A DNA stretch of 64,000 nt from Neodiprion pinetum (GCF_021155775.2 NC_060235.2:23755598-23819597); one strand, 5' to 3'; positions 51,546 to 63,399 are shown, numbered from the stretch's first letter. Notes: generated by a model not told the origin, from the sequence alone. Numbers and translations: made by a program.

Positions 51546-53160
51546 CTTTTCAGTAGAATATAGAGGAATTTCAACCGGGGAAAAAAATCTCGGGGTGAAT
51601 GACAAACTCTGACACCGGATTCGAATTCAGCATATCCAATCACAAATAATAGTTATGACGGTCTGGTTCTCTTGACAAGATAAATGTTATTGTGTACGTG
51701 ATTTATGCACCACTTTTCAAATTTCAAAGTTCAAGGTAATGATAAAACTAGTGTCTTTCAAACAGATATCGGCGAACTTTACCCTATGAGTAACATCTAT
51801 TCAAACTTACCTTACTAAAATCGAGCACTGAAAGGCAACCACTAGCTGCTTCAAAAAAAAACTACATTTTTTTCGATCTATAATTTCATTAAATCAGTTT
51901 TTAACATGATATTGAACTTTGTGAAAGAAAATCGCCGTGCGGTTTTTTTTAACCGTTGCCGCATCGGGATTTTGTATCGGTCATCTAATTAACACGTAAG
52001 AACTCGAATTCTGACGACTGCGGGGAGATAATAATTGTTTTATACAAGAACGGAACTCTGTATGGTAGCATTATACAACTTATATATTTGCTTCGAATCA
52101 GCGCGTCGTACAAAGTTTTTAATCGTAAAAGTAAACATTTTTTGTTGATGCAGTCTAATGACCACGTTCCCCTTATAAAAAATTTATCTTTTTTTTCAAC
52201 CATTACGTCATAAATTCCGAACATCATTATTAAGAAATAGAATGTACAGTATGTATAATTTAGAAGAGTGGCACTGCAGGTACAGAGGCAAAAGTTAACA
52301 GACTTACACCTTTACTACAACGTAAGGAATTATTATGATGACGAATTACGAACTTCGGTATTGAGTAAATAAATTAAGCGGATAGATGAGTCTTTGGTTT
52401 TGAAATATAAATTTACGTTTTTCTATGCTTATCTTGTACTTCAAATATTTTGATAAACTTATTATACAGTAACCATTGCGTGGGCATTATCGTACACTCC
52501 GGTTATTTGTCCGGAAAATTGTTCTACGTTGTTCGTAGTGCGTCAGTAGACTAAAAATATTTTTTCATGTATATCAATTGAATGTCTTTGAAAAATTTGT
52601 TGGAGATTAATTTAGACCGTTTTTTATTATTGCCTTAATACACCTAGACTTTTTTAAGTACATACTTACTACTGATACACTTATCGAAGGAAATTTCGGT
52701 TCGTAACTGTTGCTTCAACTTCCAAAGTTTCGTCACTTCTATTAAATTCCTAGTTCAAAAACTCCACGATGGTCAAACTTAACAAATGCGACGGATTACC
52801 AAAGATGCGACAATTGGGTTAGAAATACAGACAACAGTTCCATTCATAGTATTTTATATTTTATTCCAAAACATTTGTTGCAATAAATTAATAAATATTT
52901 GCATTATAGGTGGTTTCTGGATCGAGACAACTTGTACAAATAAATTTCTGCCGGTTTGAGATATATACTGGAAATATGTGAAAAAGAAGAAAACTATAAC
53001 TGTATGTACATAACATGGGTTCGAGGAATTGAGTAGTTACGTTTCAGGTCTCTTCACAGCTTCAACACTTCTCTGCACTTTCTGCAGTAGGTGAAGTATG
53101 CAACGATTGCGCTTCCTAGACCAATTCAGAATGTTTAACAGTAGTGACAAGGCCTACAAA

Positions 53161-53166
53161 TTTATT
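53161..53166 (-). other. Candidate polyadenylation signal of HisRS
   Basis: On the minus strand AATAAA reads at 53166-53161, about 540 bases downstream of the synthetase stop codon. It is the nearest canonical hexamer I can find. Confidence 0.3.
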
Positions 53167-53707
53167 GCCTCACAGCGCTTCTTGACTGTAATGCAACTAT
53201 TGCTATTTACACTTTTTACGTGTATAATATTTCCTTTCGAATACAAGAGCAACCCCATAATTAGGAAATACTGTCACCGGTGATAGAGAAGGTTTCACGT
53301 TCAGAATGGTGTGACAAAAGTGAAATTATTTGAACCAAAATAAGAGTGGAACAGATATTTTGAAGAAACTATTGATTTTTTCCTGTGTTCGGGATTATTT
53401 GAAGAAAAATGAGTAATATTCTGTGATAAAATTCGTAGAAGAATTACGAAAAACCTGGGGGATCACTGACGATTATTATTTGAGTATTACCGATTATTGA
53501 AGCAGATTTTTCCTTCCCTGTATAACAGTCCACATTACGATCTTATTGATTGCAGCAATCTTTCAGCGCAATTAAGACACATAGTTGAGTCAAGAATCGT
53601 GAGAAGTAAAGTTCAGTGAGGATAATTGAAGAAATAATGTAGTGATTGTTTGGTTCCCGATTCATTAGTTACAAAGTTAGTGAAATAACACATCTTAACT
53701 GTACGGG

Positions 53708-56700
53708 TTAATATCCTAATAATTTTCTAATTTCTTTTTCAAGATTTTCCCGCCGAACTTGACTCTCCTCACGTGTTTTCACTACCCTCAGCGTGACTTC
53801 ACCATTCATAAGTTCTCTTTCACCAAGTATCACAACCAAGGGTATACTGTTCTCTTCGCAATGTTGCAATTGTGCCAATAACTTAGGACTCTTTTTATAT
53901 GATTGCTCTGCTTTCAGTCCAGCCTCCCAGAGATCTGATATGATTCGCATACGCTCCTCATGCAGATTCTTTTGTGCACTAGCAACGTAAACCTCGACTT
54001 CTGTAGTGCGCACCTTTTCTCCTTTAGTAGCTAACTTAGCTTCAATAACGCTGAAAATTCTCTCAACACCAAGAGATACTCCAACACACGGTACTGCTTT
54101 GTTCTTCGAATCAAACATACCGACCAAGTTGTCGTAACGGCCGCCTCCAGCTACACTTCCGACACCGACTCCATCACCTTTAGACAAATGTAGAAAAATT
54201 GTAGAAAATGAAAAAATTTCTATCAAATGAGGAAAATTTCGAGGACATGAGATTGAGGTTTGTTGGATCACAGCCTTATTGTAAGGTGAGTGAAACGTCA
54301 CTGTAGAATTTTTTCCAGAGTTGTGAATAAAAAAAAAAAAATAAAAAATGGTAAGCAAAGTTGCTCTATTGAAGATCTCATCTTGGCACTGAATTACTTA
54401 TACTCTAATGAATATTCATACATAGGCATATAAGAATTTGAAAGAGAACTGTACAATTCAACTGGCTTACCCAGACAAGACAGTTAGTCTGGTTAATGAA
54501 CCTTGAAGAGGCTGACCGGCCAAGATCGGTTGGCCGTCCGAAATGATTGAACTGTTCCACCGATTAATGATTGAAAGAATTTTGAATAAAAATTGCATAA
54601 CTCGTTTGCCGGTTCTCCAGCAATTTTGAATGGATGACTTGGTTTGACCAGTTAAGCTGGATAAATTGTACAGGCCTATCCTGAATATCTTAATTTATTT
54701 ACCAGTCAGGATTGCTTCATAAATAATGCCTGTGTAGTAATCAAGTCCTCTGGCTAAACTTAAATCGAAGACTACTTTGTCAGTGATTTTATAGATGTCA
54801 CAATACTTTAGCAACAGTTCCATTGCTTCGAGGCCGCTGACCGCGGCGGGTTGTTTCATTAATATTTCGTCTTTTCTCAGTTCATGAATTAATTCATTAC
54901 CACCTTGCCGGGACACGTAGCTACCTATCTTGTCGGCAATATCTCCATCTAATTGCTTTTCTTCAATCATTTCTTTCCGCACTTCGTCCCAAGGACTCTT
55001 ATCCAATTTATCTACAGCTGAGCATATGGCACGAAATTTTTCGTGCGGCACTCCACATGCTGCAAATATACCATCAAGCAGAGAACGGTGGTTCAACTTT
55101 ATTTTATAAGGACCTAAATCTAAGGATGTTAAAGCCTCGGATATTACTCGAAGACATTCAGCATCTGGAAGCATTGGGTCATATTGTCCAGCTATATCAA
55201 AATCCTGAAACAGAAAGATTTATCACATGTCTCAAGAGTAATTTGAAGTTTAAAAGGACACGTAACGACTTTTGACTTTGAAATCAGAACTTTAGGAAAA
55301 GTATGAGCATTTCCATCGTTTTATTACGACTATCTATTCTGAACGCAATTGCATTTTCATCAAAAGATGTTGATTAGACAAGATTAAAATTTTTGTTGTT
55401 GATTTTATTACGAGATAGTCGCACGTTGAATATCTATCAAATTTATGACTTCGTAAACTTGCATAATATTTCTGTAAAGGGTGGAACCAAAAAATTTCAA
55501 TTATCAACGAATATTTTAAACTGGGAGATATAAATTTGAAAAATTTGTGATTTCGAAAAATTAACGACGGAGCCAGGAATCGAACCTGGTATCTAGAGAT
55601 GCTTGACCAGAGCCTTATTTATAATAATATTAATATAATAATTGTATAACTATTCTCAAGAATCTAAACTGAGACTCTTTCATATCACTTTGGTTTCTTT
55701 AAAATGATCATTTTTCCAAGATTGTGCAACTGTTGCCTATCAACAATAGTAATACCAAATTAACTGTTAAAAATAAAATCGTTTTCAAATCAACTAGATT
55801 TCTGTATTTTATGAACGTTATTTTTAAAATGAATTATACAGACTGTACTTATTCGAGTGAAAGTTTGTTTAATAAGCTTGTTCGCATACTTACGCACTGA
55901 TAGAATTCCCTATATCTTCCCTTAGTCATAGCTGGATTATCTCTACGATAGACTTTAGCGATGTGGTATCTCTTGATCGACGACACTTTGCCCATAGCTA
56001 GATATCTGGCAAATGGAACCGTCAGATCGTACCTGAGAGCTAAGATTTCACCTCCTTGATCTTTCAAGTCATAGATGAGTTTGGCATCTTCCCCATATTT
56101 TCCGGTCAACACTTCCTACAACAAAATCACTTCAGTATTATTATTATATCAATGAATGATAAAGCAACGAATTAGAACCAAATAATTTTTGTAAGGAAAT
56201 TGGGGTGAAGCGACAGTTTGCTACCGTCGTCATATCAACTAAAAATAGTAAATCATGTATTCTTATTTACCTTTAATTCAAATATAGGAGTGTCGATAGT
56301 CTGAGCTCCATGGCGCTTGAATACTGTGGCCACTTTCTCTAAAACTCCCAACCGCAGAGCCATCTGTTCCGGGTTGTAGTCTCTGGTGCCTTTGGGGGTT
56401 TTAAGGATAAGTTTCTGGGGTCCTGCATTATCTACACCCAACTGCGCCTTCAATTCTAACAGTTTGGCTACCTCATCTGCTATCTGAAAATATCGAAGCA
56501 CATTATTTGGTCAGAATGTTTACAGAAAATCGATTTAGAACAGGTCGATTGTTCAACACTGTGGCTTTTAGATCTGTGGTAGCTCAAGAGATCTGATACC
56601 GATCTATGCACATGTTCTAATTTTCGAAAGATTGAATGTTCTTTACTTGATTTAGCTCAACTAATCTTGAGGCAGAATGGGAAAGATGGAGCAGTCACGT

Positions 56701-58993
56701 ACCTGCGGGGCACTGACCGTGGTCGTTGAGCGACATTGCCGTATAGGAAGGATGACATTGATGCGCGTCAGACGAAACATGGCACAAGACGAGATGGAAC
56801 CAGAACCAGAATGAAATAGAAAAGTCCGCCTCAGTGTTGATTACTCTATTACCCGAAACACGAGATACAAGTTAGCCAGCCAGCATAAAACTGCCACAGA
56901 GTAGATCATAGACTTTTATGATATTTCAATGAGCTATTTTGTAAAGTATAACGTTAAATGAAGCAGAGTTTGGAGGTATATTAACTTCTGTACAATATAT
57001 CCAGTGATAATAGATGGATGAACAGAAATTGACTGTAACGATGCGTGTTTACAAAAAATCATTACTTGATAATTTTAGGATTGTCTGAACCACCTTAATG
57101 AACCACAGTAAACAAAACACACTATACATCTTTGAAAAGCAAATTGATTGATAATCATTCTAAAATTGAAAAATAATGAATTTCTTCCTGATGTTTTGTT
57201 ACAGTAACATTACCAACTTCAGCCTCGTCTGACGAAATAATTTTACTTTCCCTTGTTTGTAACTGGTCAGCATTTTACGCCAAACTTTCCTCTCTGATGG
57301 TGTTGTATGAGCATTCAAGTGCATTAAAATCGCAAAGAATCAGGGGAGAAAGTAAATTAGATTGAATGAGATTCAGCTTACAGATCAGTTGAAAATACCC
57401 AATAAGTCTTCAAAGAAAATCAACGCAGGTTTGTCTTTGACAAAATTTCTTAAATTATTTATTACTCGTTCCGATGTGATTCATAAGAACTAGTCTGTGG
57501 CAGCCTTGCAAGCGTGCAACAGCTGTCTCACCTTTTTATCAATGTTTTTAAGGCTGTCGTTATTACCGCAGTAAGTCAAGCGATCAACTTTCTCCACCAA
57601 AGGAGTAGTAAAATCAAGTAAAGGAAAATCCATACGTTCGGTATCGGAATAGCTCTTTATATTATCAAACCATCTCTTCAAATGCGGTAAGTTAGACAAC
57701 TTGCTATGCGGATAATTTTTACAGATGGTAAAAAGCTTGACGTCCTTTGATGTCGGACACCAACCACAAACGTAGCTGACGTCTGCAAATTCTTCATTTA
57801 GCTCAGCTAGCTCAGAATTTAAATTTATCGAGTCTGGTAGTCCCTGAGAAACGAAATACATCTCAGAGGGACAAGAATTACTAACATGATGTTTTATGTT
57901 TGGACTTTGCCAAATATTTAGTTTTAAAGTTGATAACACAGTGAGGAATGAAAAAATGTTTAAATAAATTTTATTTCTGTATGACGAGTAACCTTACATG
58001 TTTGAAAGATTAACTGCAGTAGAACATCGATTATCTTATTCAATTGAGACCGGTTTGAATTAGCAAAAGTTTGGATAATGGAACAGTAATATTACATGAA
58101 ACGATACTGCACGATAAAGATAGTTAGATCAATACGCACATATGTTTACATTATTTTTATACACCTACTTTTACTTTAACATACGTCAAATTATTCTAAT
58201 TACCTTTATAAGTGAAGTTAATCGAAAGTTAAATTTAACATAAAACTGTAAATGGACCTCTACGATATATTTTTCATAAGACTGTGTTTATTTACTCCAA
58301 AATTTCAGGGTTTCGTTCAGACAACAAAACGTTTGGATACAGTAATCCATGATTCAGATAACGGATGTGCTACTGAACTTTAAATCTCAAAATGCTGTAA
58401 AAATCAAATTGAGGTTAAGAATTGTGAGCATGACGAGTATTTGAATAAAAATAATTTCCTGCATGCTAGGACATCAAAATTTTACAGTCACCTCAACAAG
58501 TCATATTCATATTTCTATTTGGATTAAATGACACCGTTGTGTGACAGCATTCAAACTTCGATTAGCGAAGTTTTCAAAATTTCGATAAGACTGTAAAGAG
58601 TGTTAGAGATTCACGTCGGTGAAACAATGTTATTGTTGGGTTATGAACGCTCCCAAGCAAATGTTTCTGTCTGATGAAATACACCAAGGAACTACCTCAT
58701 GCGGTGATTAATGAGGTCAACAAAGGACGCGATAAACGTTTCCGTATCTAAAGGAAAGTAATTGGTACAGGAGCGAAGTCGCGAAAGTTAAAGACCCTGA
58801 AATCGGACAGTTTACAACCATATGTCCAACACGTCGTGGAAACAGATCCCGAATTTCTTACTTGCATACTGCAAATCCAAAGCTCAAAATCACGTACCTT
58901 CGTACTGTCTGCCTTAGTGGTTTTCAATTTACGTACAACTTCGCCCTGATCCTTGATCTGTTCCATAAGGTTTGCTCTTGTTTCGTCAGCCAT
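53708..58993 (-). CDS. HisRS: Histidyl-tRNA synthetase, cytosolic isoform
   Basis: Class II aminoacyl-tRNA synthetase charging tRNA-His with histidine. Coding exons on the minus strand: 58993-58898, 56483-56271, 56115-55894, 55204-54703 and 54177-53708, totalling 1503 nt or 500 residues, close to the usual length of about 500 for the animal enzyme. Residues 1 to about 55 form a WHEP helix-turn-helix (MADETRANLMEQIKDQGEVV ... continued by IADEVAKLLELKAQLG). The catalytic domain follows, with KTPKGTRD, motif 2 at about 160-177 (RRDNPAMTKGRYREFYQC), the HisA signature RGLDYYTG at about 329-336, GGGRYDNL near 355-362 and motif 3 GVSLGVERIF near 377-386. The last 95 or so residues are the anticodon-binding domain. 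Phases are 0,0,0,1. ATG at 58993 is the only in-frame ATG before an upstream stop. Intron 1 holds an alternative mitochondrial first exon and a GST-C-like exon. Confidence 0.96.
56703..56780 (-). CDS. HisRS: Alternative first exon of HisRS: mitochondrial presequence
   Basis: ATG at 56780-56778 opens 26 codons (MFRLTRINVILPIRQ ... STTTVSAPQ) ending in CAG before donor gtacgt. Phase 0 matches the acceptor at 56483, so it joins directly to IADEVAKLLELK. The peptide has four Arg, many hydroxyl and hydrophobic residues and no acidic residue, as a mitochondrial targeting sequence should. The product would lack the first half of the WHEP domain. Many invertebrates are known to make both synthetase forms from one gene by alternative starts. 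Its own promoter would lie within the first intron, just upstream of 56800. Confidence 0.82.
57490..57843 (-). CDS. GST-C/eEF1B-like terminal exon nested in HisRS intron 1
   Basis: An intact 117-residue open stretch from an acceptor (tttctcag, before 57843) to TAG at 57490-57492, with AATAAA on the minus strand at 57463-57458. It reads SELAELNEEFADVSYVCGW, then TSKDVKLF, then NLPHLKRWFDNIKSYSDTER. This follows the GST-C-like N-terminal domain of eEF1B-beta and related synthetase-complex proteins: 'LN..LAD.SY..GY.PS..DV..F' and 'NLPH..RW...I.SY...ER'. The last 45 residues are not recognised. The acceptor is phase 0, so HisRS exon 1 (58993-58898) can join it directly, giving a 149-residue protein with half a WHEP helix pair plus a GST-C-like domain. 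Alternatives are a separate gene with an unseen first exon, or a partial retrocopy. Confidence 0.6.
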   Translation of the reverse strand, partial: GLPDSINLNSELAELNEEFADVSYVCGWCPTSKDVKLFTICKNYPHSKLSNLPHLKRWFDNIKSYSDTERMDFPLLDFTTPLVEKVDRLTYCGNNDSLKNIDKKVRQLLHACKAATD

Positions 58994-59053
58994 TATAGAC
59001 CACGCGGTATTCACCAATGTTGTCCTAGCCTGGCGTACAAATGCGTACTATAG

Positions 59054-59579
59054 ATTGGCGCCGCTGTCCGCCACAGGAGCGATGACTAAAGAATGTAAAG
59101 ACAGTTGCCCTAATGGGCTTTGGTGTGACGACTGCAAATCGTCGTGCGCTTGCGCCCCTTGAGATGTTCCAACGGTGGAGTTGAGAACTTATTGCAGAAC
59201 ATCAGAGAGTTACCGATTTCGACATGATGCTGGCTGCATTCACCTTCCCACTAACACTGTCTTCGCAACGGTGAGACCAAGCCAGTACTTAGCCTCTGTG
59301 GACTTACCGACTTGTCAGCGATACAAGAAATTATTAATGAGAATAAATTTCTTCCTAAATTCGTAGCAAAACAGTGATTTGATAAAGTATAGGTACCTGA
59401 GAGAAGAATGTATACATATTTATATCAGATGTAATAATGATGCAGAGACCAAACAGTACACATGTATATGCTGTCCTAGTACGATATTAATATATATGAT
59501 CCATTTACGATTAATACATGATGCATACCATAAATTACATAATTTTCCGGGAGACAAACTAGATTATCTACAATAATCG
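59054..59579. other. 5' flank of HisRS, no gene seen
   Basis: Immediately upstream of the synthetase start, with a modest GC-rich patch at 59055-59170 that should contain the HisRS promoter. Short plus-strand open frames here show no recognisable domain. Confidence 0.35.
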
Positions 59580-59935
59580 GCTATAATACGAAAGCAGAAG
59601 AATTATTCATTTCGAAATAGAATTTTATTTGACACGCGCTAGATGTATTCCATAACATTAATATTCATAATTATTCCAACAACTTTTCATTTGCTCTCTC
59701 GATATTGAATTTTCGCAGGCATAGAATCGAAACGCTGTTTTAGCTAGTCGCAAGTGAAGTATCTACGTTGGGTAAAGAAGCAAAGTTGTTTTTCGAGAAG
59801 TGTTCGTATGGAAAAAAATTCAGAGTAACTGTAATACATCACGAAAGCGCTAATTTTGATCGAAATGAAATGGATGCTCCGTATATGAGACAGTATTTAA
59901 CGCAGTGTCCTGATTTGAAGACCTAAACAGGTGAT
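59580..59935 (+). repeat. About 350-bp duplicated segment, copy 1
   Basis: It matches 61243-61602 over its whole length with scattered substitutions. Shared blocks include gaagaattattcatttcgaa, caacttttcatttgctctct, ggaaaaaaattcagagtaac and gtatatgaga. No coding capacity. Confidence 0.8.
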
Positions 59936-60026
59936 TACCGGTGATTTTTATTTATTTTTTTTGATAGGGAGATCTTATACGGGAGATCAACGGGAGAGAA
60001 GATACGAGGAAAAAAGCACCTGCTGA

Positions 60027-60510
60027 AAAATGTCGAAAACACAGGTTATCGTTTTTTGGCTGTAACTTTCGATGCGTCGATCGCAGCGTATTGGGACTGC
60101 GCCCAATCGATTTCTCTCGCAAAATTACGTCGGAACAGTGCCACAATTAATTTATTCCAGCACTTTTGAAAATCGCGAAAATTTTTACCAAATATGCAAA
60201 GGGATTAGCCTTACTTTTTTTTGGGGCAAAAAACTTTTGGTCTCAGATTCGATTTAAATGACCCTTATCTGACCAATTGGACCCTCAGAAACTCAGAAAT
60301 CGCAGCGAAAAGAGCGTAGGTCCAACAGGAAAGAAGTTACGAAGGAAAATGCACGTGCTTAAAAATGTCGAAATCTGAGGTTCTGGTTTTTTGGCTGTAA
60401 CTTTTTATCCGCTGCTCGCAGCGTATCAGGACTGCGCTTAATCGATTTGTCTCGCAAAATTGCGTCCGAATAGTGCCAGAAAAAATTTATTCGAGCACTT
60501 TTCAAATATT
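60027..60510 (+). repeat. Two imperfect tandem copies of a 145-bp repeat
   Basis: Copies at 60027-60170 and 60361-60510 share ttttttggctgtaacttt, cgcagcgtat, ggactgcgc, aatcgattt and cgcaaaatt(a/g)cgtc. The intervening 190 bases resemble 51290-51545. Non-coding. Confidence 0.65.
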
Positions 60511-60539
60511 AATCCTCACGTAATATTTTTGATGTGTTC

Positions 60540-60690
60540 TGATACTGAAAATATTTATTGCTATTCCAGGTACAACCCGAGGTGGCTATCGGTGGTTGTT
60601 CGAGGTGGTTGGCGATTGTTGGAGGTGGTCGGAGGTGGACGAGGACGAGGACGAACTGAACTGAGTCTCAAAGCCCTGTTGACATAAAAG
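60540..60690 (+). repeat. GGAGGTGG-rich dispersed repeat, copy 1
   Basis: It begins with ctgaaaatatttatt and contains cgaggtgg repeats ending in gaggacgagg. A related copy is at 63400-63535. The two copies flank the satellite region. Confidence 0.55.
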
Positions 60691-61242
60691 CAGCTATTTG
60701 ATAGAAATTATAGTTTATAGTTTACACAGCCAATTGCATGATATTTCATTATAAATATATATGTTTCAATGTATTTAGGAATAATTTATCAAATATACAG
60801 AGGTCATGTGCAAATAAAAAATGAATTGATTCGACCGCAGTTTGATGTATTCATTAGAGCTTTAACAATAAATTTAAGCTTTGTTACTTCTTTTATTTTA
60901 TTATGGACAATCGAAAACATTTCCGACTAATCGTGCTGTGGAAGCATGGGGATTAAACCAAATGTAGCAAAAGATTAGAAACAGTGTATGTAGAGTACGG
61001 GTATTTTTCTAATAATGCAGATAGAATAGAATACCACGCCTTGCGAATTAGCTTTCCAGTCAGAGATGAATGATGAATTTTAAGGACTGCATTATCGTTG
61101 TTGAATACTCTATGCCTCATGGGAAAAGAAAATCTGTAACGACAAACTTGATGCACCGGATCATCGTCGACTTTAACTTTCGAAATGTCCTACCATTTCC
61201 GAACACCTCCAAACATCCTATTTACCTATATTACCAGATTAG

Positions 61243-61602
61243 CTATGATATGAAAATAGAAGAATTATTCATTTCGAAATGGGATTCTATTCGACGCGCG
61301 CTCGATGTATTCCATAACATTAGTATTCATAATTATTCGAACAACTTTTCATTTGCTCTCTCGATATTGAAGTTTCATAGGCATAGAATCGAAACGTTGT
61401 TTTAGCTGGTCGCAAGTAAAGTATCTGTGTTGGGTGGAGGAGCAGAATTGTTTTTCGAAAAGTATTCGGATGGAAAAAAATTCAGAGTAACTGTAATACA
61501 TCACGGATGCGCCAAGTTTGATTAAGATGAAACGGATGCTTCGTATATGAGACGGTATTTAACGCTGCGTAGTGATTTAAAGACCTAGAAAGGTGATAGG
61601 GA
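61243..61602 (+). repeat. About 350-bp duplicated segment, copy 2
   Basis: Direct-orientation partner of 59580-59935, about 1.66 kb downstream. Both copies end in aagacct(a)(g/a)a(a/c)aggtgat. Confidence 0.8.
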
Positions 61603-61819
61603 GAGAAAGAACGACGCTTCTTAACATTCCGAGTGTATTTTAACACACATTTGAAAGATACGAGCGAAATTTTTCATCATCCAACAAGCCGAGCCGATCA
61701 CTGAAGAATATATCCTCAGTCAACGGCTGACCATCGAAGGGCCTGGCCGCTTGAGTCTGGAATCGGCAGGAGAGATGAAGTGCGTATTTCTTGTATGAAA
61801 CGTGAAAACTAAAAGCATT

Positions 61820-61915
61820 ATACATCATATCATATCATCATACATCGTACACCATACATCATACACCATACATCATACATCATACATCGTACATCATACA
61901 TCATCATACATAGTA
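61820..61915. repeat. (CATACAT)-type simple repeat
   Basis: An irregular run of catacat/catcgta/caccata units over about 95 bases, typical of a decaying minisatellite. It is translatable only as low-complexity sequence and not a gene. Confidence 0.8.
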
Positions 61916-62051
61916 TCAGAGTTCGAAACCATAGTTTGGATGTCGGGCGTTCAGAAAGTGACGTCAGCAATTCAAAATCAGCTAGCCGAATTCCTCAGTC
62001 GGGAACGAACCGCGCAGTAGAGCGGACGGATGAGAGTCGCGCTCCGCAAAC

Positions 62052-62161
62052 TTCGAGTACCGGGTTCTCAACCTCCCGGATCCCGCGCTTCGGGTCCGCT
62101 ACGTATTTCGAGTACCGGGTTCTCAACCTCCCGGATCCCGCGCTTCGGGTCCGCTACGCGG
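62052..62161 (+). repeat. Two tandem copies of a 55-bp GC-rich unit
   Basis: The unit starting ttcgagtaccgggttctcaa at 62052 is repeated at 62107 almost unchanged and ends in cgggtccgctacg. It immediately precedes the 115-bp array. Confidence 0.9.
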
Positions 62162-62166
62162 TGAAA

Positions 62167-63316
62167 CTCGACTTCCAGGATAAGCGCTCCGTGGTTCCTG
62201 GTTCACGTTTACAATAAATTATTTCAATTCGTTTTTCGCGCAACCCCAAATTCGGTAGCTGTCAGTCCGCTAATAAAATTTCTCGACTTCCAGGATAAGC
62301 GCTCCGTGGTTCCTGGTTCACGTTTACAATAAATTATTTCAATTCGTTTTTCGCGCAACCCCAAATTCGGTAGCTGTCAGTCCGCTAATAAAATTTCTCG
62401 ACTTCCAGGATAAGCGCTCCGTGGTTCCTTGTTCACGTTTACAATAAATTATTTCAATTCGTTTTTCGCGCAACCCCAAATTCGGTAGCTGTCAGTCCGC
62501 TAATAAAATTTCTCGACTTCCAGGATAAGCGCTCCGTGGTTCCTTGTTCACGTTTACAATAAATTATTTCAATTCGTTTTTCGCGCAACCCCAAATTCGG
62601 TAGCTGTCAGTCCGCTAATAAAATTTCTCGACTTCCAGGATAAGCGCTCCGTGGTTCCTGGTTCACGTTTACAATAAATTATTTCAATTCGTTTTTCGCG
62701 CAACCCCAAATTCGGTAGCTGTCAGTCCGCTAATAAAATTTCTCGACTTCCAGGATAAGCGCTCCGTGGTTCCTGGTTCACGTTTACAATAAATTATTTC
62801 AATTCGTTTTTCGCGCAACCCCAAATTCGGTAGCTGTCAGTCCGCTAATAAAATTTCTCGACTTCCAGGATAAGCGCTCCGTGGTTCCTGGTTCACGTTT
62901 ACAATAAATTATTTCAATTCGTTTTTCGCGCAACCCCAAATTCGGTAGCTGTCAGTCCGCTAATAAAATTTCTCGACTTCCAGGATAAGCGCTCCGTGGT
63001 TCCTGGTTCACGTTTACAATAAATTATTTCAATTCGTTTTTCGCGCAACCCCAAATTCGGTAGCTGTCAGTCCGCTAATAAAATTTCTCGACTTCCAGGA
63101 TAAGCGCTCCGTGGTTCCTTGTTCACGTTTACAATAAATTATTTCAATTCGTTTTTCGCGCAACCCCAAATTCGGTAGCTGTCAGTCCGCTAATAAAATT
63201 TCTCGACTTCCAGGATAAGCGCTCCGTGGTTCCTGGTTCATGTTTACAATAAATTATTTCAATTCGTTTTTCGCGCAACCCCAAATTCGGTAGCTGTCAG
63301 TCCGCTAATAAAATTT
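62167..63316 (+). repeat. 115-bp satellite array, ten copies
   Basis: Unit starts (ctcgacttccaggataagcg) fall at 62167, 62282, 62397, 62512, 62627, 62742, 62857, 62972, 63087 and 63202, a constant 115-base period. Copies are nearly identical, differing mainly at cctGgttc versus cctTgttc and one cAtg. The unit contains caataaattatttcaattcg and ggtagctgtcagtccgc. Near-identity implies recent expansion or gene conversion. Confidence 0.97.
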
Positions 63317-63399
63317 CTATAACTTTACAATCTTCTTATAATCTTTTTGGTAAAATATGTCGATAAAAAAATTATATCAAACCTTACACATTATTTTTG

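Larger units (their letters stand above)
47203..53160. other. Intergenic AT-rich stretch
   Basis: About 6 kb between otopetrin gene 2 and the synthetase. It contains an AC/CA dinucleotide run at 50678-50713, poly(T) runs near 48421 and 49207, and a repeat at about 51290-51540 that is related to one at 60170-60350. Open frames are short and unrecognised; I see no gene. Confidence 0.4.

Noticed and set aside
54450..54675. Possible MITE in a HisRS intron, with ctgtacaatt near one end and aattgtacag near the other
   Set aside because: Only about ten bases pair cleanly and no target duplication is seen.
55563..55622. tRNA-like sequence on the minus strand (T-arm ccaggttcgattcctgg followed by a ctccgtc acceptor half)
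   Set aside because: The matching 5' acceptor strand, D-arm and a paired anticodon stem are missing upstream; at most it is a tRNA fragment or tRNA-derived repeat in a HisRS intron.
61640..61828. 62-codon minus-strand frame containing PLTEDIFFSDRLGLLDDEKF
   Set aside because: It looks protein-like for about 40 residues, but it lies among repeats, has no splice partners and matches no family I recognise.
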